Origin: Acanthopleura granulata
Taxonomy: Eukaryota; Mollusca; Polyplacophora; Chitonida; Chitonidae
NCBI GenBank assembly: GCA_016165875.1
Contig: JABBOT010000002.1
Coordinates: forward strand, 14,664,605 to 14,728,604
Direction of reading: 5' to 3'
DNA: 64,000 bases
Positions 13,501-27,140 of this stretch are shown piece after piece. The translations under genes and the position numbers were made by a program. Numbering within the stretch: the first letter of the stretch is position 1; each line of letters starts with the position of its first letter. A model generated the notes under the pieces. That model saw only the letters and a list, made by a program, of their open reading frames with translations. It had not been told where the DNA came from and ran no database searches.

Positions 13501-13620
13501 CTATTTTAAACTTAAAACGCCAATGTAAATTGTTTCATGTCAACGGCTGTAGATGATTTCGGCTTTTGGCATCAACATCTAATCATAGCAATAAGGTTTG
13601 GATACTTCTTAAAACAAACT
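10595..13620. other. Intergenic, nothing recognised
   Basis: AT-rich, with homopolymer runs (for example near 12996). The overlapping short open frames on both strands (such as 12311-12537) have no recognisable motifs. Confidence 0.4.
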
Positions 13621-13850
13621 AAGAGAAGGAGGGTGTAGAAATGTAGCAGGGGCAACATACAGGATCTGTGTAGGGGGCAATACATGTTCTGTAGCGGAGG
13701 TAATAGCAATACATGTAGGCGATGTGTACCGGAAGCAATGTATTTTTAGTTGCAGAGGCAATGCATCTTCTATACCGGGAGAAATGCATGCTCTGTTGAA
13801 GAACATACACTTGTACAGCGGAAAAGTGTAGGTTCCGTAGCGTAGGCTAT
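13621..13850. repeat. Degenerate minisatellite, unit about 22-33 bp
   Basis: Repeated units with a core resembling gcaatacatgttctgtagcg, for example ggggcaacatacaggatct, gggggcaatacatgttct, gaggcaatgcatcttct and gagaaatgcatgctct. About eight diverged units. The open frames on the minus strand here are a by-product of the repeat. Confidence 0.7.
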
Positions 13851-15600
13851 ACACAAGAATAGAAGAGGAGATTCATGTCGAAAAAGTGAGAACAAGGTAT
13901 CAAGTTCAAGTGGAACTATCTAAAATCAACTCCAAGATATGCTCTGTACGGGCCGGTGAGCATTAAGCCAAAGGCACTCATCTGATAGATGCGATGTCAG
14001 AAACAAGGTGTAATTAATATTGTAATTAGTGATTGATTCATTTTAAACGTAGGTGGCAACACAGATGAAATATACCAAAGGCGACAAGAAATTAAACAAG
14101 CTTCTCTCTGTTGATCTTGTAGTCCGACATCTTGTCTCTGTCAGGGAATTCGATGATGATGCACGGAGCGTTGAGTGTCACCACCCTGACAACGCGACTC
14201 TATATTTAGAAGCATATAAACATGTGGGTCCTAAGGTAATAAATGATCCACCTACAATTCTGTAATGACTTTGAACATGTGTCAAGAGACGCTGCTAATG
14301 AGTTACGTCACACAACGGCAATGGTATATAGTCGAAGACGTTATTAGTCGCCTAAATACAGCTGACACTTGATTGGTGAGATCTTCTGAAATATTGCATG
14401 TACCAGAACTCACGACTTTGCCTCTTAGAAGGACGACCTCTCACATGGCAAGTAAGAACATGCATCTAATCATTCAGCACATGAACCACGAGACCATTAC
14501 AGCTTAGAATTATACCCAAATATTGTGTTATTTCTTTACGTTAATTGAAAAAGAAAATTAGAAATTTCTCAAACGACGGTCACTCTAAGAAATCATATAA
14601 CAGAGGTTGCCATGTAACGTTTAAACTCAACCCAACCGATTACGTAAATGTTTCTAATGTAACTATGATCCTAGATTTTCCGAATTACTACCGTATAACC
14701 TACATGTACATACAACCAAAGTGAAGCCTCGTGCAATTCCTACACGCTGGATGTTGTAATTTCTTAAGCTAGAGACGAACGACCAGCCGTGTAAAACGGG
14801 GTCTACAATCTGACTCTCCGTCAGTCAAAGCGCACTTCTAATTGTTTACCACCACGACTCCTTCACCACCGTAGCCACTGGCAAAAAGGCGCTATTTAAG
14901 GATAATGTAAAAAAATGCGCCTAAACCTTTAATTAATCATATTAATCGAAGAGATTATTGCTGTTAAATCACCTCGATAGAATCAGATAAAAGGACTTCC
15001 GATTTAAAAAGTGAAAGTGTCCTGTAGGAGTGCTGAGACGATTAGCGGCCTTTTGGTGACCGACACTCGTCTGAAGTTTCGGCTGCTCAATGTGATCGTA
15101 TGTTCACACGTGACCACACGTTAATTAGAGTGGCGACAGATAGACCCATAAATTATCCAGTTTTACCACAATGTATTAGCCTGGTACTAAAAAATAAAAC
15201 CAAATCAATCAGATTTTATCACCGTAATCGTTAGCAGATATCTGCTTTCAGTTGTTTTACATTTGTGTACGCTCGTGCCTGTTGATATGTCGTATTTTGT
15301 GTGTGCTTATTTTTTTTGCTTACATATGTACGTGAGCTGTATATTTCACGTCGGAATACATACACATAGTCTAATTTTCCTTTCTAACCCCCAAGCGACC
15401 CTAAGACATTTAATGTCTTCATACTCGGTTATTTTCATCTCTTGATTCTTTTAGAGCTTGATAAGGCTAACAAACAAAGTACATGTCCCATATTCTATCC
15501 AACACATCACACTTATCCTCTGTAAAACTGACCAAACGTTATACTGCCTTTTCTCTTTATGTAACACACATCGCAGAATACCGCACTTGTCAGGTGTATA
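13851..15600. other. Intergenic, nothing recognised
   Basis: No recognisable coding motif or repeat family. The 70-codon frame at 14053-14265 has a protein-like composition but no flanking acceptor/donor logic I could defend. Confidence 0.35.
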
Positions 15601-15639
15601 ATAGGCTGCACCGTTTATTACATGTACCTTTATGAACTG

Positions 15640-16330
15640 TCTAATATGACATACAAAATGTCACATTCTCCAAATTTCCAGATATTATGTGTATATGACA
15701 CTTGTCAAATATATGTACAACAGACCACACATAACATATACATAACGTGACAAGGGTTCAAAAGACCACACATTATACATAACATGAAACGGCCAACTAC
15801 ACGTGTGTCACACTTTTCACCATACAGTCAAGCACATACTATATTACACTTGCAAAATGTATAGCAGACTACACGTGTGTCATACTTGCACCATACAATC
15901 AACCACACGGTACCTCACACTTGTCAAATGTACAGCAGAGCACACTTGTCAGCAATTCAATCAACCACATACCACATCACACTTATCAAATGTACAGTAA
16001 AGCACACGATATGTCACATCCGTCAACCATTCAGCCGGCCACACAGTATATCACACTTTCGAATGTATGGCAGTCCACATGTATTTCACACTTGTCCAAT
16101 GTACAGTTAATCTGAAGATATGTCACACTTGTTGTCTATACAATCAACAACACACTATATCACACTTAGTCAGATGTACAACACACACACGTGTGCCACA
16201 CTTACCAACCATAATCAACCACAGGCTATATCACACTAATCAAATCTACAGCAGAACACACGGCAAGTCATACTTTTCACTTCACAATCGTCACACAATC
16301 ACAGACTACAGTCAAACTATGACTGTACGC
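15640..16330. repeat. Minisatellite array, period about 70 bp
   Basis: The higher-order unit alternates a caatcaaccacac block and a tatcacacttgtcaaatgta block followed by cagcagaccacac. Unit landmarks (gcagactacac, gcagagcacac, gtaaagcacac) fall about 70 bp apart between 15866 and 16005. Because the unit lacks stops in several frames, four overlapping open frames appear on the plus strand; all are repeat artefacts. Confidence 0.82.
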
Positions 16331-16734
16331 CTAATCTGTCAATTCGGTTTGTACCTGACGGAAATTTGTGAAATAAATATCAATGATTATACAAAAATCA
16401 ACAATAAATCAGCTATATATCAATGAAAAAGTGAAGCGATAAATTTCATGATATACAGCCACTTTTAAAACACATACTCATATACGTCACAGTGGAAGTA
16501 AGGGAAAGCGGGGGTGATAGACAATGCCAGGTAGTTTTAATAATTGTTTTATCAATTAACCAAGGCGTCATTTGTTTCCATAAGCAAACCTCCAGTGATT
16601 ATTGAAGAAAGAAGAACCACATGGTTCTGTGGTTCGTCGCTTTGCTCTGTTCCACATGGAATAATTTGGCCTTGGTCGGCCATGGAATGATCCATGTAAG
16701 TTCTTTCTTCTTAAAATGTGCAGTTTTTCAAGTA

Positions 16735-17010
16735 TATCAAACTTGTCAAATCTATAAAGCACCTCACAATATATAAAATTTGACTATCGTGCAGATGTTC
16801 ACACTATATATCACACCTGTCAACTCTAAAAGGTATCACACACTATATCACACTCGTTAACCGTTCAAAAGGCCACAAATGATATATCACAGAATTTATC
16901 GCCTAGTATACCACCCTAGAGAAAACCAAACGGTATATCACACTTCTCATATAATGTATCACACTTGTCACACAGTATATCACGCTTTTCAACTCTGAAG
17001 ATTTATATCA
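16735..17010. repeat. Diverged second block of the 15.6-16.3 kb minisatellite
   Basis: Copies of tatatcacacttgtcaa and caccctgtatatcacac-like units, clearly related to the larger array, reappear after about 400 bp of unrelated sequence. The array was probably split by insertion or internal decay. Confidence 0.68.
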
Positions 17011-19320
17011 CTGGGGGGTCGTTTACAACATGGAGGCACTTCTTGTCCAACTTAAAAAATCTTTCTCATCAATACTTAAGCATTAACTGAGCGACAAAAT
17101 ATGCCTCATGCTTGATGGCAGATAGCCACAGAACCCTGGAGCGACATGTCAAATAAACCGTTTTCAATGCAAAAAAGGCCTTTTTGTATCAGGTGTGTTC
17201 TTCAGACCTAGAAGAAATGTTTTCTACCCATACTTTTATGTTGTATTGGAAAGACTGCCTTTACTGAGTGTTATTGTCCAGTCTACGGGTTAATCTGTTA
17301 TTTACGCATTTACACGTCTCTTGAATAGACTCACTTTGTATTGGTTGGTTGTCGTTAACTCAGACGCAATCAGCCAATCAATCAGCCTTTACGATCTTGT
17401 GTATAGAAATGGAATATGGATGGTCTTCAGAGACCGAGCAGACTCACAGCTTTAATGATCGATAATCTTGAAAACCATCCCCATCTAACGTTGCTATCAA
17501 ACTTGATGTACAAGTAAAACCGGTAAAATGTTTCAACTGTTTCAGGTAAAGTTGCATGGGAACGATGGTACAGATTTAGATACCGGTTTCATTACCCCAC
17601 TTATGAAGCACAGAGTGTTGTGCTATTGTTATATTTGCAAGCGTACAGCATTAATTGTGCCTATAATGTACACGGTGCCTCTTCGTGTCTGGCCTTGCAT
17701 TTCGTCAGTGAACTTAACAGATGAGTCTTTTAATGATCAGCAAGAATTCAGAAAAATATCTACTATTTACACCTTAAACTATAACAATTACCAATTAAAA
17801 TTCAATTAAAATTTAAAAGTTTTTTCCTGCACAAATATAACACATTGAAAAAATTCCTTTCACGGTCACATAATATCAATTCCATGACAGTGGAGCCTTG
17901 TTACCCCCAGATAGTTTTATTAACGTTGAGGCAAGATATATCTATATAGCGCACCTAAATGCATTTATTGTTTGCCTGATTTGCATTTACAGGTCAACCC
18001 GAACTCCTAAGCACAGAAGTGTAATTGGTCGATTTGTGTTTCAAACTTAAAGATGCTTTTTGCGGTGCAGACTTTGTGGCGGAAATAAGAGGCTCTGTAA
18101 ACGTAGAGGCCAAATTTTATTCAACTGCATATACTATTTTACCCAAGTTTCCAAGAAAGTGTTGACAGAAAGGCCAAGGCTTCAGAGAACAAGCCAAATC
18201 ATGCTAATTTTTCAGCTTCAGTTCTAAGACAATTCACAGTAAGCATAACGTTCCTCAACGTGAGAACAGTACAATAGTAATAATACACGTAAAAAATTGT
18301 CGATAATAGAGTCTACGTCGGTTTCTGGAGTATTCCATTTTCCCACTATTTAATTGTACACGACTCGAAAGACTGGGTTCACGTGACCTGGAAATTGAGG
18401 CTTAACGAAGCTTGAAAGCATTTTTAATCTTGATCTTTTGATTATGATATGCCTGGCAGACATTTGTTTTGTCATGCATTCAATTATGCAAACGCTCACC
18501 TGTGAGATATACCTGGTTGTCCACACCTGTCTGCATTAAAATGATTAATTCGTTGAAATGTGTACATTCCCCTTTGTGAGATAGATATTTTGCGGGACAA
18601 CAACTATATTTGCATATTGCTTCAATCGTTTTGCTTCAATCTCACATAACCTTTTATTCTGGCCATGAAATATACCCTGCTGATCTGATGATTCATAGAG
18701 AGGATCACGTCAAGGTAGAGATGTCCCTGGGAAAATTGTGAACCCGTAGGCTGGACTAAAACTCTGATGAGAGACACATGGGGAATGTGCAAAAAGAACG
18801 CGCACGAAATAACCTGACGATGTATGGACCCTCAATAGAAACGTGTGTAATGGCCAGATATGTGATATTAATATCTTTTACCAGTCGTATAAGTCATGGA
18901 TGACTGAATATCTGATTGGTGTTTTAGCACCATGCTTTAGGATATTTACTTACAAGAGCGGTCATTTGCACGTTTGCACTACGCGACGTAAACCAACGGA
19001 CTTGGCACGTTACTGACAAACTTTCTCCTACATGAAATGTAGGTTTTCACCTTCGCAGCGAGATTAAAGTGTATGTTATTTTGGTGGAAGGCAAGTCATT
19101 TCAATCGAACGAGTGATATCAGACGAATAAGCGATCTCAAACGAAGACTGTGGTTGACATCTTAGCCTTACAGTCACAACTTGGCCAAGCGGGGCCATGG
19201 ATGATGGACACGTTGTTAGGTGATTGCAAGAAAGCGTAATGTGGCTAGGACCAAAGCCTTTCCAAGAAAGACTAAAAGTTTCAGATGAATGAATAACGGA
19301 CAGGCACACATCTGTCAATT
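17011..19320. other. Intergenic, nothing recognised
   Basis: The 93-codon open frame at 17528-17809 is preceded by an acceptor-like aactgtttcag inside it but has no recognisable domain. No other signal. Confidence 0.35.
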
Positions 19321-19790
19321 ATCCGTACGCACGAGTACAGGGGAAATAGACGTATGCGAAACAGGCTAATGTAACATGGACAAATACCAATCTCAGAATC
19401 ATGGACAATGGTCAGACGTACACCAAGTAGCCAATGTAACAAATACTAATATCAGACTCAGAATCATGGACAATGAACAGACGTACACCAAGTACCCCAA
19501 TGTAACAAATACTAATATAAAACTCAGAATCATGGACAATGGACAGACGTACACCAAATACCCAATGTAACAAATACCAATACCAGACAATAGACAATCA
19601 CGTGTATGCGACATAACCGCATGTAACGAAGACTAATACCAGTCACAGACGCGTAGGTCAAGGACAAACAGAAGCTCAAACTGAGATCGCTAGTGCAAGG
19701 GTATTGGCCATTCAAACGTAAATGAAATAAACCACATTTGTCAAAAAGAAATACTAGTGCCAGGCGCATGGATAATGGTTAGGCGAAACG
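19320..19790. repeat. Minisatellite, period about 66 bp
   Basis: Between 19369 and 19575 three well-preserved units carry aatgtaacaaatactaat, cagaatcatggacaatg and cagacgtacaccaagta; decayed units extend to both sides. A 66-bp unit is divisible by three, so it produces repetitive open frames on both strands (64-79 codons) that are not genes. Confidence 0.85.
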
Positions 19791-21119
19791 ATTCATTGTG
19801 ACAGCTTGTGACACTTCTGAGACACCACAGTCTAATCTGATTATAATTTAGATTCTTTCCTCTGAATGATTAACATACCTTATATATATTTGGTGTTCTT
19901 AAACGGTATTGCTGTGTTCAATCGCGTGTGATAATGTTTTGCCTCTCTCATGACTCATATTATGCCCCTTCTTTCTGTTCTCGAGGTTCCCTGGAAGTGG
20001 TGGGTGAGATTTTATCACCGTGCAACAGATTTTTCAGCATTAAAATGTTTGTTCCATGTACCGGTTTTCCCCCACACATTTAGATCCTGGATTTTCTATT
20101 TGTTTGGTGAATTAAAAACAGATGGGGTGAACTACCCACATAAATAAATGTCGAGTAACTGCTTGTGGTTAGTGGATCTTGAAAGGTACATATGTGATAA
20201 AGTTAAGTCTTTGTGAACTGTGCACAAACATGAAATCTAATTAATTTTTCATCTTGTTATTAACTAGAGGTACAGAGAGTTTGAGAAACTTTCATAAAGC
20301 GTCTCCACCTTTGTACATAATGGTCATAGTGTATGTTTAAAATTTTTAAAACGCCCGGTTATAATTACTCAGAAGTTGCTAAAGGCGTTAACTGTAAATA
20401 CACAAGATACACTAAAGAAAGAGCTCTATATGAAAAACCGCAAACATATGAACAGTAGAGCATTTACAATGTCATCCATGTTATTTGGTGCAAATACTGT
20501 CTGCCTAATACACCCCTGCAAAGGGTCGGCCTTCCCACTGTTGTAGAGTATTTTCGGAATATGTTTTTGTTGAAATTCGTAGAATGTCATTGACTATGGC
20601 TGTTAAGAAAAGACAAATTTATGAGGATATTATACCTGATGTGGTGTGAGAATAAATACACCTAAAACGTAGAAATAACAGGTACAGGAAATACCTACTC
20701 TGGTAGATATACATTTGAAATATTAATTTAACTCTAAATTAAAAAAAATAATCTGTTTCGATGTTTGAGTTGATTGACAACGTGTTTAAAACATTCCTTG
20801 CTTGGTAACTATACGGGGTTTAACAAGTGACTGAGTCAAGTTGGAAAGGAAATTCATGAGTTCAGTTTTGTTAGCTGTTTGATCTTTTTAGTCTCGAGAG
20901 ACTCTGTTACCTAACTACTGACCGCTTGTTTCATATCGAAAATGCAGAAAATATACACTATTTAGCCACAGTGTTGTGTAGGGATGTTATTACTAGCTCC
21001 CAGTGATAATGCAGTGCTCACCCACAGTGACATGTGTTTCACTGATATACAAATTGTGTACCACTATTGTACATCATGTCATTTTAGATGTGTTACACAT
21101 ATTAGAAAGTTTGTGTACT
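19791..21119. other. Intergenic, nothing recognised
   Basis: AT-rich single-copy-looking sequence. No supported gene or RNA. Confidence 0.4.
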
Positions 21120-21475
21120 GATGGTGCAGTAGGACTTCGTGGCCCAGGTGATTAGACCTCTAGCGCAGATCAGTGATCCAAGAGACACTCACTGATGCCG
21201 TCGCTGAGAGTTCAAGCTCAGCTCGTGCTGGGTTCCTCTCCGGCCGTCTGTGAGAAGGTCTGCCAGCAACCTGCTGATGGATATGGATTTCCACCGTGCT
21301 CTGTCCAGTTTCCTTACTGCTCAATTGTTGACAGCCGTCGTGTAAGTGAAACATTCTTGAATATTGAGTGGAAAACTTCACGAGTTTAACTCTGGCTTTC
21401 GTCACCAATAATGTACTAACCCCTCCCGTCGTGTAAGTGAAATTTTCTTGGGAATGGCATTAAACAACACTTAAA
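21120..21475 (+). repeat. tRNA-derived SINE-like element, near full length
   Basis: The head has a box A-like stretch (gtggcccaggtgattagacc) and a box B-like gagttcaagctc about 50-60 bp later. The shared body follows: ggtctgccagcaacctgc, a tttccaccgtgctctgtcc block, gccgtcgtgtaagtgaaaca and ttcttgaatattgag. A second, truncated 3' end (cgtcgtgtaagtgaaatttt ... gcattaaacaacact) lies at about 21425-21475, suggesting a nested or dimeric insertion. Confidence 0.78.
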
Positions 21476-23024
21476 ACATAATAAAGTGTACAGGTGATGG
21501 CTGAATGACACACCCGACGTAGACACGTTAAAATGTGTATCTTCAAGGGTTTAGGTGAACTAATCACGCCTCATTTGACTAAGTATAGGTGTACAAACTA
21601 ATTAGCTACTAATTACCTGTTGGCACCCGTTGGCTCATTTAAATCAGGTTGCTTAGGACAAGGTGCAGATTGTTTACTCGTTGTTTCACGAGAACATATG
21701 AGAAGTGACATTACCGTCTTGAAATCTAATGTTAGGCAAACCTTGAAGGCTAGTAAAGGGTCATTCCTAATTGTCAGCCTATTTTATCGCCATAATTTCA
21801 CATTTTATTCATATCCTTCAGACAACGTTATTTAGGCAATTGTCTTTACAAAACATATGTACTCTACACCAATTAGTATTATGTGTTGCCACATCTTAAA
21901 TGTTGTTCATGATTGTTGGGTTGTATGCTCAGTTACAGGGTCTAAGGTGATACGACATGCAATTATGTTGATAGGTAAAGTAATTAAAGAAATGAAATTT
22001 TAATCGTACACCTTGCAAAAGCTTGTTAGAAACAAAAAACTGGAAGAATGCTTGGTATTTTATGGCTCAGTGATTTGAATTGTTACCGGTTTTAGTGATA
22101 GAATTGAGAGCGAGAGTTTATTACGGTGTTGTTTTTAATGAGTGCAAGCTGGGAAGAATATTGGAAGGTGAAGCTATACAGAGACAAACAGAACACACCC
22201 AAGCAAACAGGTTACGGTTACACGAAGGGAAGGTGAACGACACTTGCACCTAATGCAAGTACCGGTGTAAAGTGTAACGTATGATATGCGTGTTAAAACC
22301 CCTACCGTTTGGATCTGCCTCATGATCAAGCGGACACACCCTGCTATTTACGAGTTACTCATTCCATTCATTTCCTTTCTGTTTTACCTTTCTGAAGTCA
22401 CTTTTACAATCCTATGTAAATTAAGTTTTCCCATAGAAGTTTTTTTCAAGTCACTTTGCCTGTGTAACGGCGGCATAAGGCGGCGTCATTTATGCTTAAA
22501 TTTATGAAAAAGTGCTTTTTGAGATTCGTGCAAGGGGACACTAGGTGGTGTATTGTTTAACCAATAGCGCGTCACGAACTGTTGGCTTCTAAATATAGCT
22601 AAAGTACGGCAGAGGCCCTACATGTATACTTGTCATGTTGCTAGTCAGATACCATGCCAATAACGCCTATAGACATCTACATACAAGGTTCTGAGATAAC
22701 TACATCACGTATAACGTGATCATGATGCAGTTAATGTTTGTCACAAAGAAATTCTATTAATAAATGTTTTAATTAAAAATGAATTTAAGTTATAAATGTC
22801 AAGAAAAAATAAAAAAAATACAATGTATATATGTATTTATTTATTTATGTTATTAGTGTTTCAGGCCTGACTAGAGTTGTTCCTTTCGCAAGATTGTAAT
22901 GCCGATATCCACTTTTACATAAAACAATGGCGAATAGATTCCTTTTTGGCTGTCTCAGCTCAGAGCTTAGCCTTAGAGCCTTAAAGGCCTTACAACAGCT
23001 ATCTTTGACTTTTCAGAACTTATT
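21476..23024. other. Intergenic, nothing recognised
   Basis: Short open frames (21620-21835, 22286-22507) show no motif I recognise. Confidence 0.35.
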
Positions 23025-23260
23025 CATTTTTTTTATTTTATTGGTGTTTTATGCCATACTCAAGAATATTTCACTTATGCGACGACGGTCATCATTATGG
23101 TGGGAGGAAACCGGACATAGATAGGCGGAAACCCACGACCATCAGACGGTTGCTGGCAGACCCTCTCAAGTACAACCAGAGAGAAAGCCAGCATGAGCTG
23201 AACTTGAACTCACAGCGACAGAAATAAGAATTTGCCAGTGCAGTAAAGATCGTGCAGCCT
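23025..23260 (-). repeat. SINE-like dispersed repeat
   Basis: Reverse orientation: attggtgttttatgccatac, tcaagaatatttcacttatg, a gtgggaggaaaccgg block, aacccacgaccatcagacgg and ttgctggcagacc. A gaacttgaactcacagcgac block at about 23200 corresponds to the reversed box B region, so the copy reaches into the tRNA-like head. Confidence 0.8.
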
Positions 23261-24839
23261 GTTATGTCATATGGAAAAAAATTATGGAAATCATATTGTT
23301 GTATCGTAAATAGTGGAGGCACTTTCCATGAGGAAGAATGCATCTCTTTTAGCCTCTAGCCGAGGCTCTAATGGGGATGGTTTTTGTGTACTATCATATG
23401 ACGTTTTTCGCATTCTCTGGAGTCTCGTTGGTGAACATAAGGAGTAGACACGTATGAAAATGAGCACTTGTTTATTTATTTATTATTATTTGACTTGATA
23501 TATTGTTATACAAAGATTATACTCATACGTTGGTTGTGATGAATAAAGGCTCTTTTTGCTCACCAGTATGGTGTATTTGTTTCGGTACTTGGAAGAGTTT
23601 GCCATCCTAGCCCTGAGAACAGCCAGCTAGGCGGGAATGGCCTACTTTCAATTCGAACCAAGTGTGTCAAAAAGGCAAACCCCTGAAACACTTCAGTTTA
23701 AATTCAGTTTAAGATTCAGTAATAAACACACCTAAGCAGTCTTGCGTTTATTACGAAGTTTTTATGGACTTTTCTACTCTCAGAAACGTAGATGGTAGCA
23801 GAATTACTTTTTAAAACTGCAGACTCACGCTTGGCAATTGCAAACTATAATGCATGGTGGGATGATTAGATGGCGGGTCACGCTGTCAATTCAAAAACAA
23901 CAGGAAAGGGACAGATTCAGAAACTGATACATATTGTTATTTCCGCTGATCTAAACAACATTTTACAGGAGATAGGTAAATGCCATTGAACTGATAAATG
24001 CTGAACACATGCTTCTTGAGACACAGCTAGAAGGCAAATACGAATTCTCAGATGGTGAGTAACGTTGGTAAATCTCTGTTAAGGCGTCAGTTCATTTTTA
24101 TTCAAATTTCACGATATACAAATACAGATATCTGATCGCATACGATCGCCCCGTGAGTATCACACGCCATTAATGTTCATCACAATTACTGTTAAAGTAT
24201 GGTGGCCCACCTCAAACAAAAGCATAAGATCATGTCATATTAATAGATATCACCTCAAAATTCAGTTTTTATAACCCTATAATGTATATGAACTTTTAGT
24301 GTAAATACATATGCATAAACGGTTAACACATGAGAAACAATTAAGGACCAATTGACGTCATCTTGATTGTGCATCTGGAATACAATCGTCGAATGAATGC
24401 TACCGAACGAATACATCTAAGACAAGCAAAATTATATCATGTCACACTTATGACATAGTTGACACAGACGACAAGAATAAGGGATAAATTATTCATACAC
24501 GTGGATAAAAGTAATAAAAAGGTGCCTACAAAGTTACACACTTTGAATAATAAACCTGACATGGGTATATTCGCTTATGGTGTACAGAGGCCCTTTTGTA
24601 ATGTTCTACATGTAACGTTCATTTAGCTCAAGTATGCTGTTCGACGGATGCATGGTTCAAAAAGACTGCTGCATTACTCTGCATTCTAGTGGCGATGTAC
24701 ATAAAGGTATGTCAACAGGTCCTCTACATGTATAATTACCTCACATTGTAGATCTGCTTACAAAGAGTGGCACACTCATAAATTACAGATCTACTGATTT
24801 GAAAAAAACAAATGAAAAAGAAAAGAGAAAAGAAAAACG
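23261..24839. other. Intergenic, nothing recognised
   Basis: No supported feature. AT-rich. Confidence 0.4.
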
Positions 24840-25115
24840 TGGTGTAGGCAGTGTAGACTATATCAAGATTACAGAACATTCGTGTTGTTAGAGTAGACAA
24901 CATCAGCCTTACAACATTGGTATTGCTAACGTAGGCAATTTAGGCGTACAGGAGATTCGCCCTGCTAAAGTAGACAACATCGGCCCTAGAAAACATTGCT
25001 GTTATTAATATAGACAACGTCATCCATACAGGACAGTCGTGTTGCTGGTGTAAATAACGTCAGGCTTACAGAACATTCGTGTTGCAAATTTAGATAACGT
25101 CTTATACAATTACGC
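24840..25115. repeat. Minisatellite, period about 40 bp, about seven units
   Basis: The landmark gtagacaac (or close variants) occurs at about 24853, 24893, 24931, 24970, 25010, 25050 and 25090, each followed by catcagccttaca and cattcgtgttgct-like blocks. The regular 38-40 bp spacing supports a true tandem array. Confidence 0.82.
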
Positions 25116-27070
25116 TACAAAACGTTGCATGTACTTTAATGACCAGCATTACAGAAGAAATCGAAGCTTGGTATCAGTTGCGGAAAGTTAACATTAATAA
25201 GTAACATTAATTCCTACGCTGGATTTCAAGGCATCACCAAGGTATTTTCAGCGACCATTCTCTTTCGACTGGCTCAGTTTCCATAAATAACGCACTGCGT
25301 GGTCAGAACGAGCGACTAGAATTGCTTTGGAATCTGTTAATTTTGTGAAAAAGATTTCCGTTATCGATGTGGATGAGGTAGTAAAGAGACTAGTTGAAGT
25401 AGCCTATAAATTATCTGAACATATGGAGCAGGGTTTCTCTGGCCTTGCAGGTCATTCCCGAGGTCAAATGGAATTCGGACTCAATACCATTCCCCGCCTC
25501 TCAGTAGTCTGGGGATCTTGTTGAAAAAATATATTCTACATTGTTTATAAAGTTCCCTGTAGATCTCTTGTCCTCCATATGTCTTGACGCATATGTCACA
25601 CCTTGGTAAGTTCGACATTGACAAGCCAAAGTGCGAAGGTTAATTAGGGCTAATTAGACTCCAGTTTCCTCTACGTACAAAAACTGCTTGCCAAGGTAAA
25701 ACTGATTCGTCTACATGTGGCGTCGACCAAACAATAAATAAATACGTTAGGCGATTCTCCTAAATTCCAATCCTCCTCCGCATCAGTGAACTGTATCATT
25801 ACCCCCACTACAGTGTGTCCTCCATCGATCATGTGATGAGGCCCAACAAATGCACAGGTGTTCACGGTTACAATCTAAAGGGAGAAATATGCATTTGTGT
25901 CATATCTGGCAAAGGGGAAGAGTCATTTATAAAATTTTAAAGCTGAAAACCACCCTAAAGTAATGGATTGAAACTTGACCCAAGGTCCAGCAATGTGTGC
26001 ACAAAATTTCCTGCACCTTCGGCCACAACTTTTGTGGTAAACAACGTGACAGATAGGCAAATAATAAAAAAAATTGAAGAAAAAAGTTGTGAAAAGAAAA
26101 AAAACGATAGTATAACCATGAGTAAAGTGTGACAGTCGGACCACTACACCACACCTTTAACAAGGCTCCGACATGAGGCAGACACACTTGTTATCAGACA
26201 TCGACACAAATACGTACAGAAAAGAAACTGAGGTTTTCTTGACAAGCTGGTCAAGACATACGGAAATTAAAAACTGTAGCGTTCAAGAAAGAGAAAGAAA
26301 CAGGAAGCCAGCCAACACCATGGCTGACAGAAGACATGTATTATTAGAAAAGTTATGGGGATCTATTTCTGCCCTGCCCACAGGCTGTTGTTTCAACCAC
26401 GGGATTTGGAGCGCGACTGTGTATCACAGCTGAACAATGTGTGGGGCCTACTGTCTTGTCGGCTGTGATATCACACAAGTTATTTTCTGGGCAGACGTGA
26501 CACGATGATTGGACAGCAAGATGAATGTAGAGCTTTGAAGTGAAATTCCAAATCCTCGAGCACTATCTTCAGGCAACTGAAAGGAGAGCTTTGGTGACAT
26601 ACAAATTAGTCGTGCAACAATAAATAAACAAGTTCTAGCCACTAACGGTATTGGACTTGTCAATGTTCCTTTGTTTACAAGCTCATGTGCAAAGAGCTAG
26701 CGCCTGTAGCAACTGATGACAACAGTGCATTTTTAATAATACAACAAAAAAGTTTACATGCCAGTCGTAATTTATTACTGAAGTAAAAATAAATGAAATA
26801 AATAAAAAGAAGAGAAATAAAAGCAACGAAAAAGAAACTGAGAAGAATTCTACGACTGTATCCTAACGCCGTGAAGGTGAAGCCAATAGCAAAACTCAGA
26901 AATGATGCAGGTACAGCAGGTTGGTGGGTCACATTGAAATCAGACCGACATCAACAAGGGAGCGGTATGACATTTGATAATTTGACATTCTGTTGTGGCG
27001 TTACTGTACAATGTCACACTCGGCCTTGGGCATGAAATTTATAGACTGTCTGGTACTTCCTGTTTGTGGG
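25116..27070. other. Intergenic, nothing recognised
   Basis: Several short open frames on both strands (25327-25524, 25671-25865, 26173-26433), none with a recognisable domain. Confidence 0.35.
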
Positions 27071-27140
27071 CCCTTGATTTATTTATTTATTTGGCTGGTG
27101 TTTTAACCCATGCTCTAGAGTATTTCCCTTATATGACAAT
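27071..27140 (-). repeat. SINE-like 3' end fragment
   Basis: tttatttatttatttggctg followed by gtgttttaacccatgctcta and gagtatttcccttatatgac matches the 3' tail of the SINE-like family in reverse orientation. Confidence 0.65.

Noticed and set aside
15640..16330. CRISPR-like repeat array
   Set aside because: Units and intervening parts repeat together with gradual divergence and there are no unique spacers; the surrounding genes are intron-bearing and eukaryotic.
19376..19769. Repetitive open frames on both strands
   Set aside because: They come from a 66-bp tandem unit, a multiple of three, which keeps frames open by chance.
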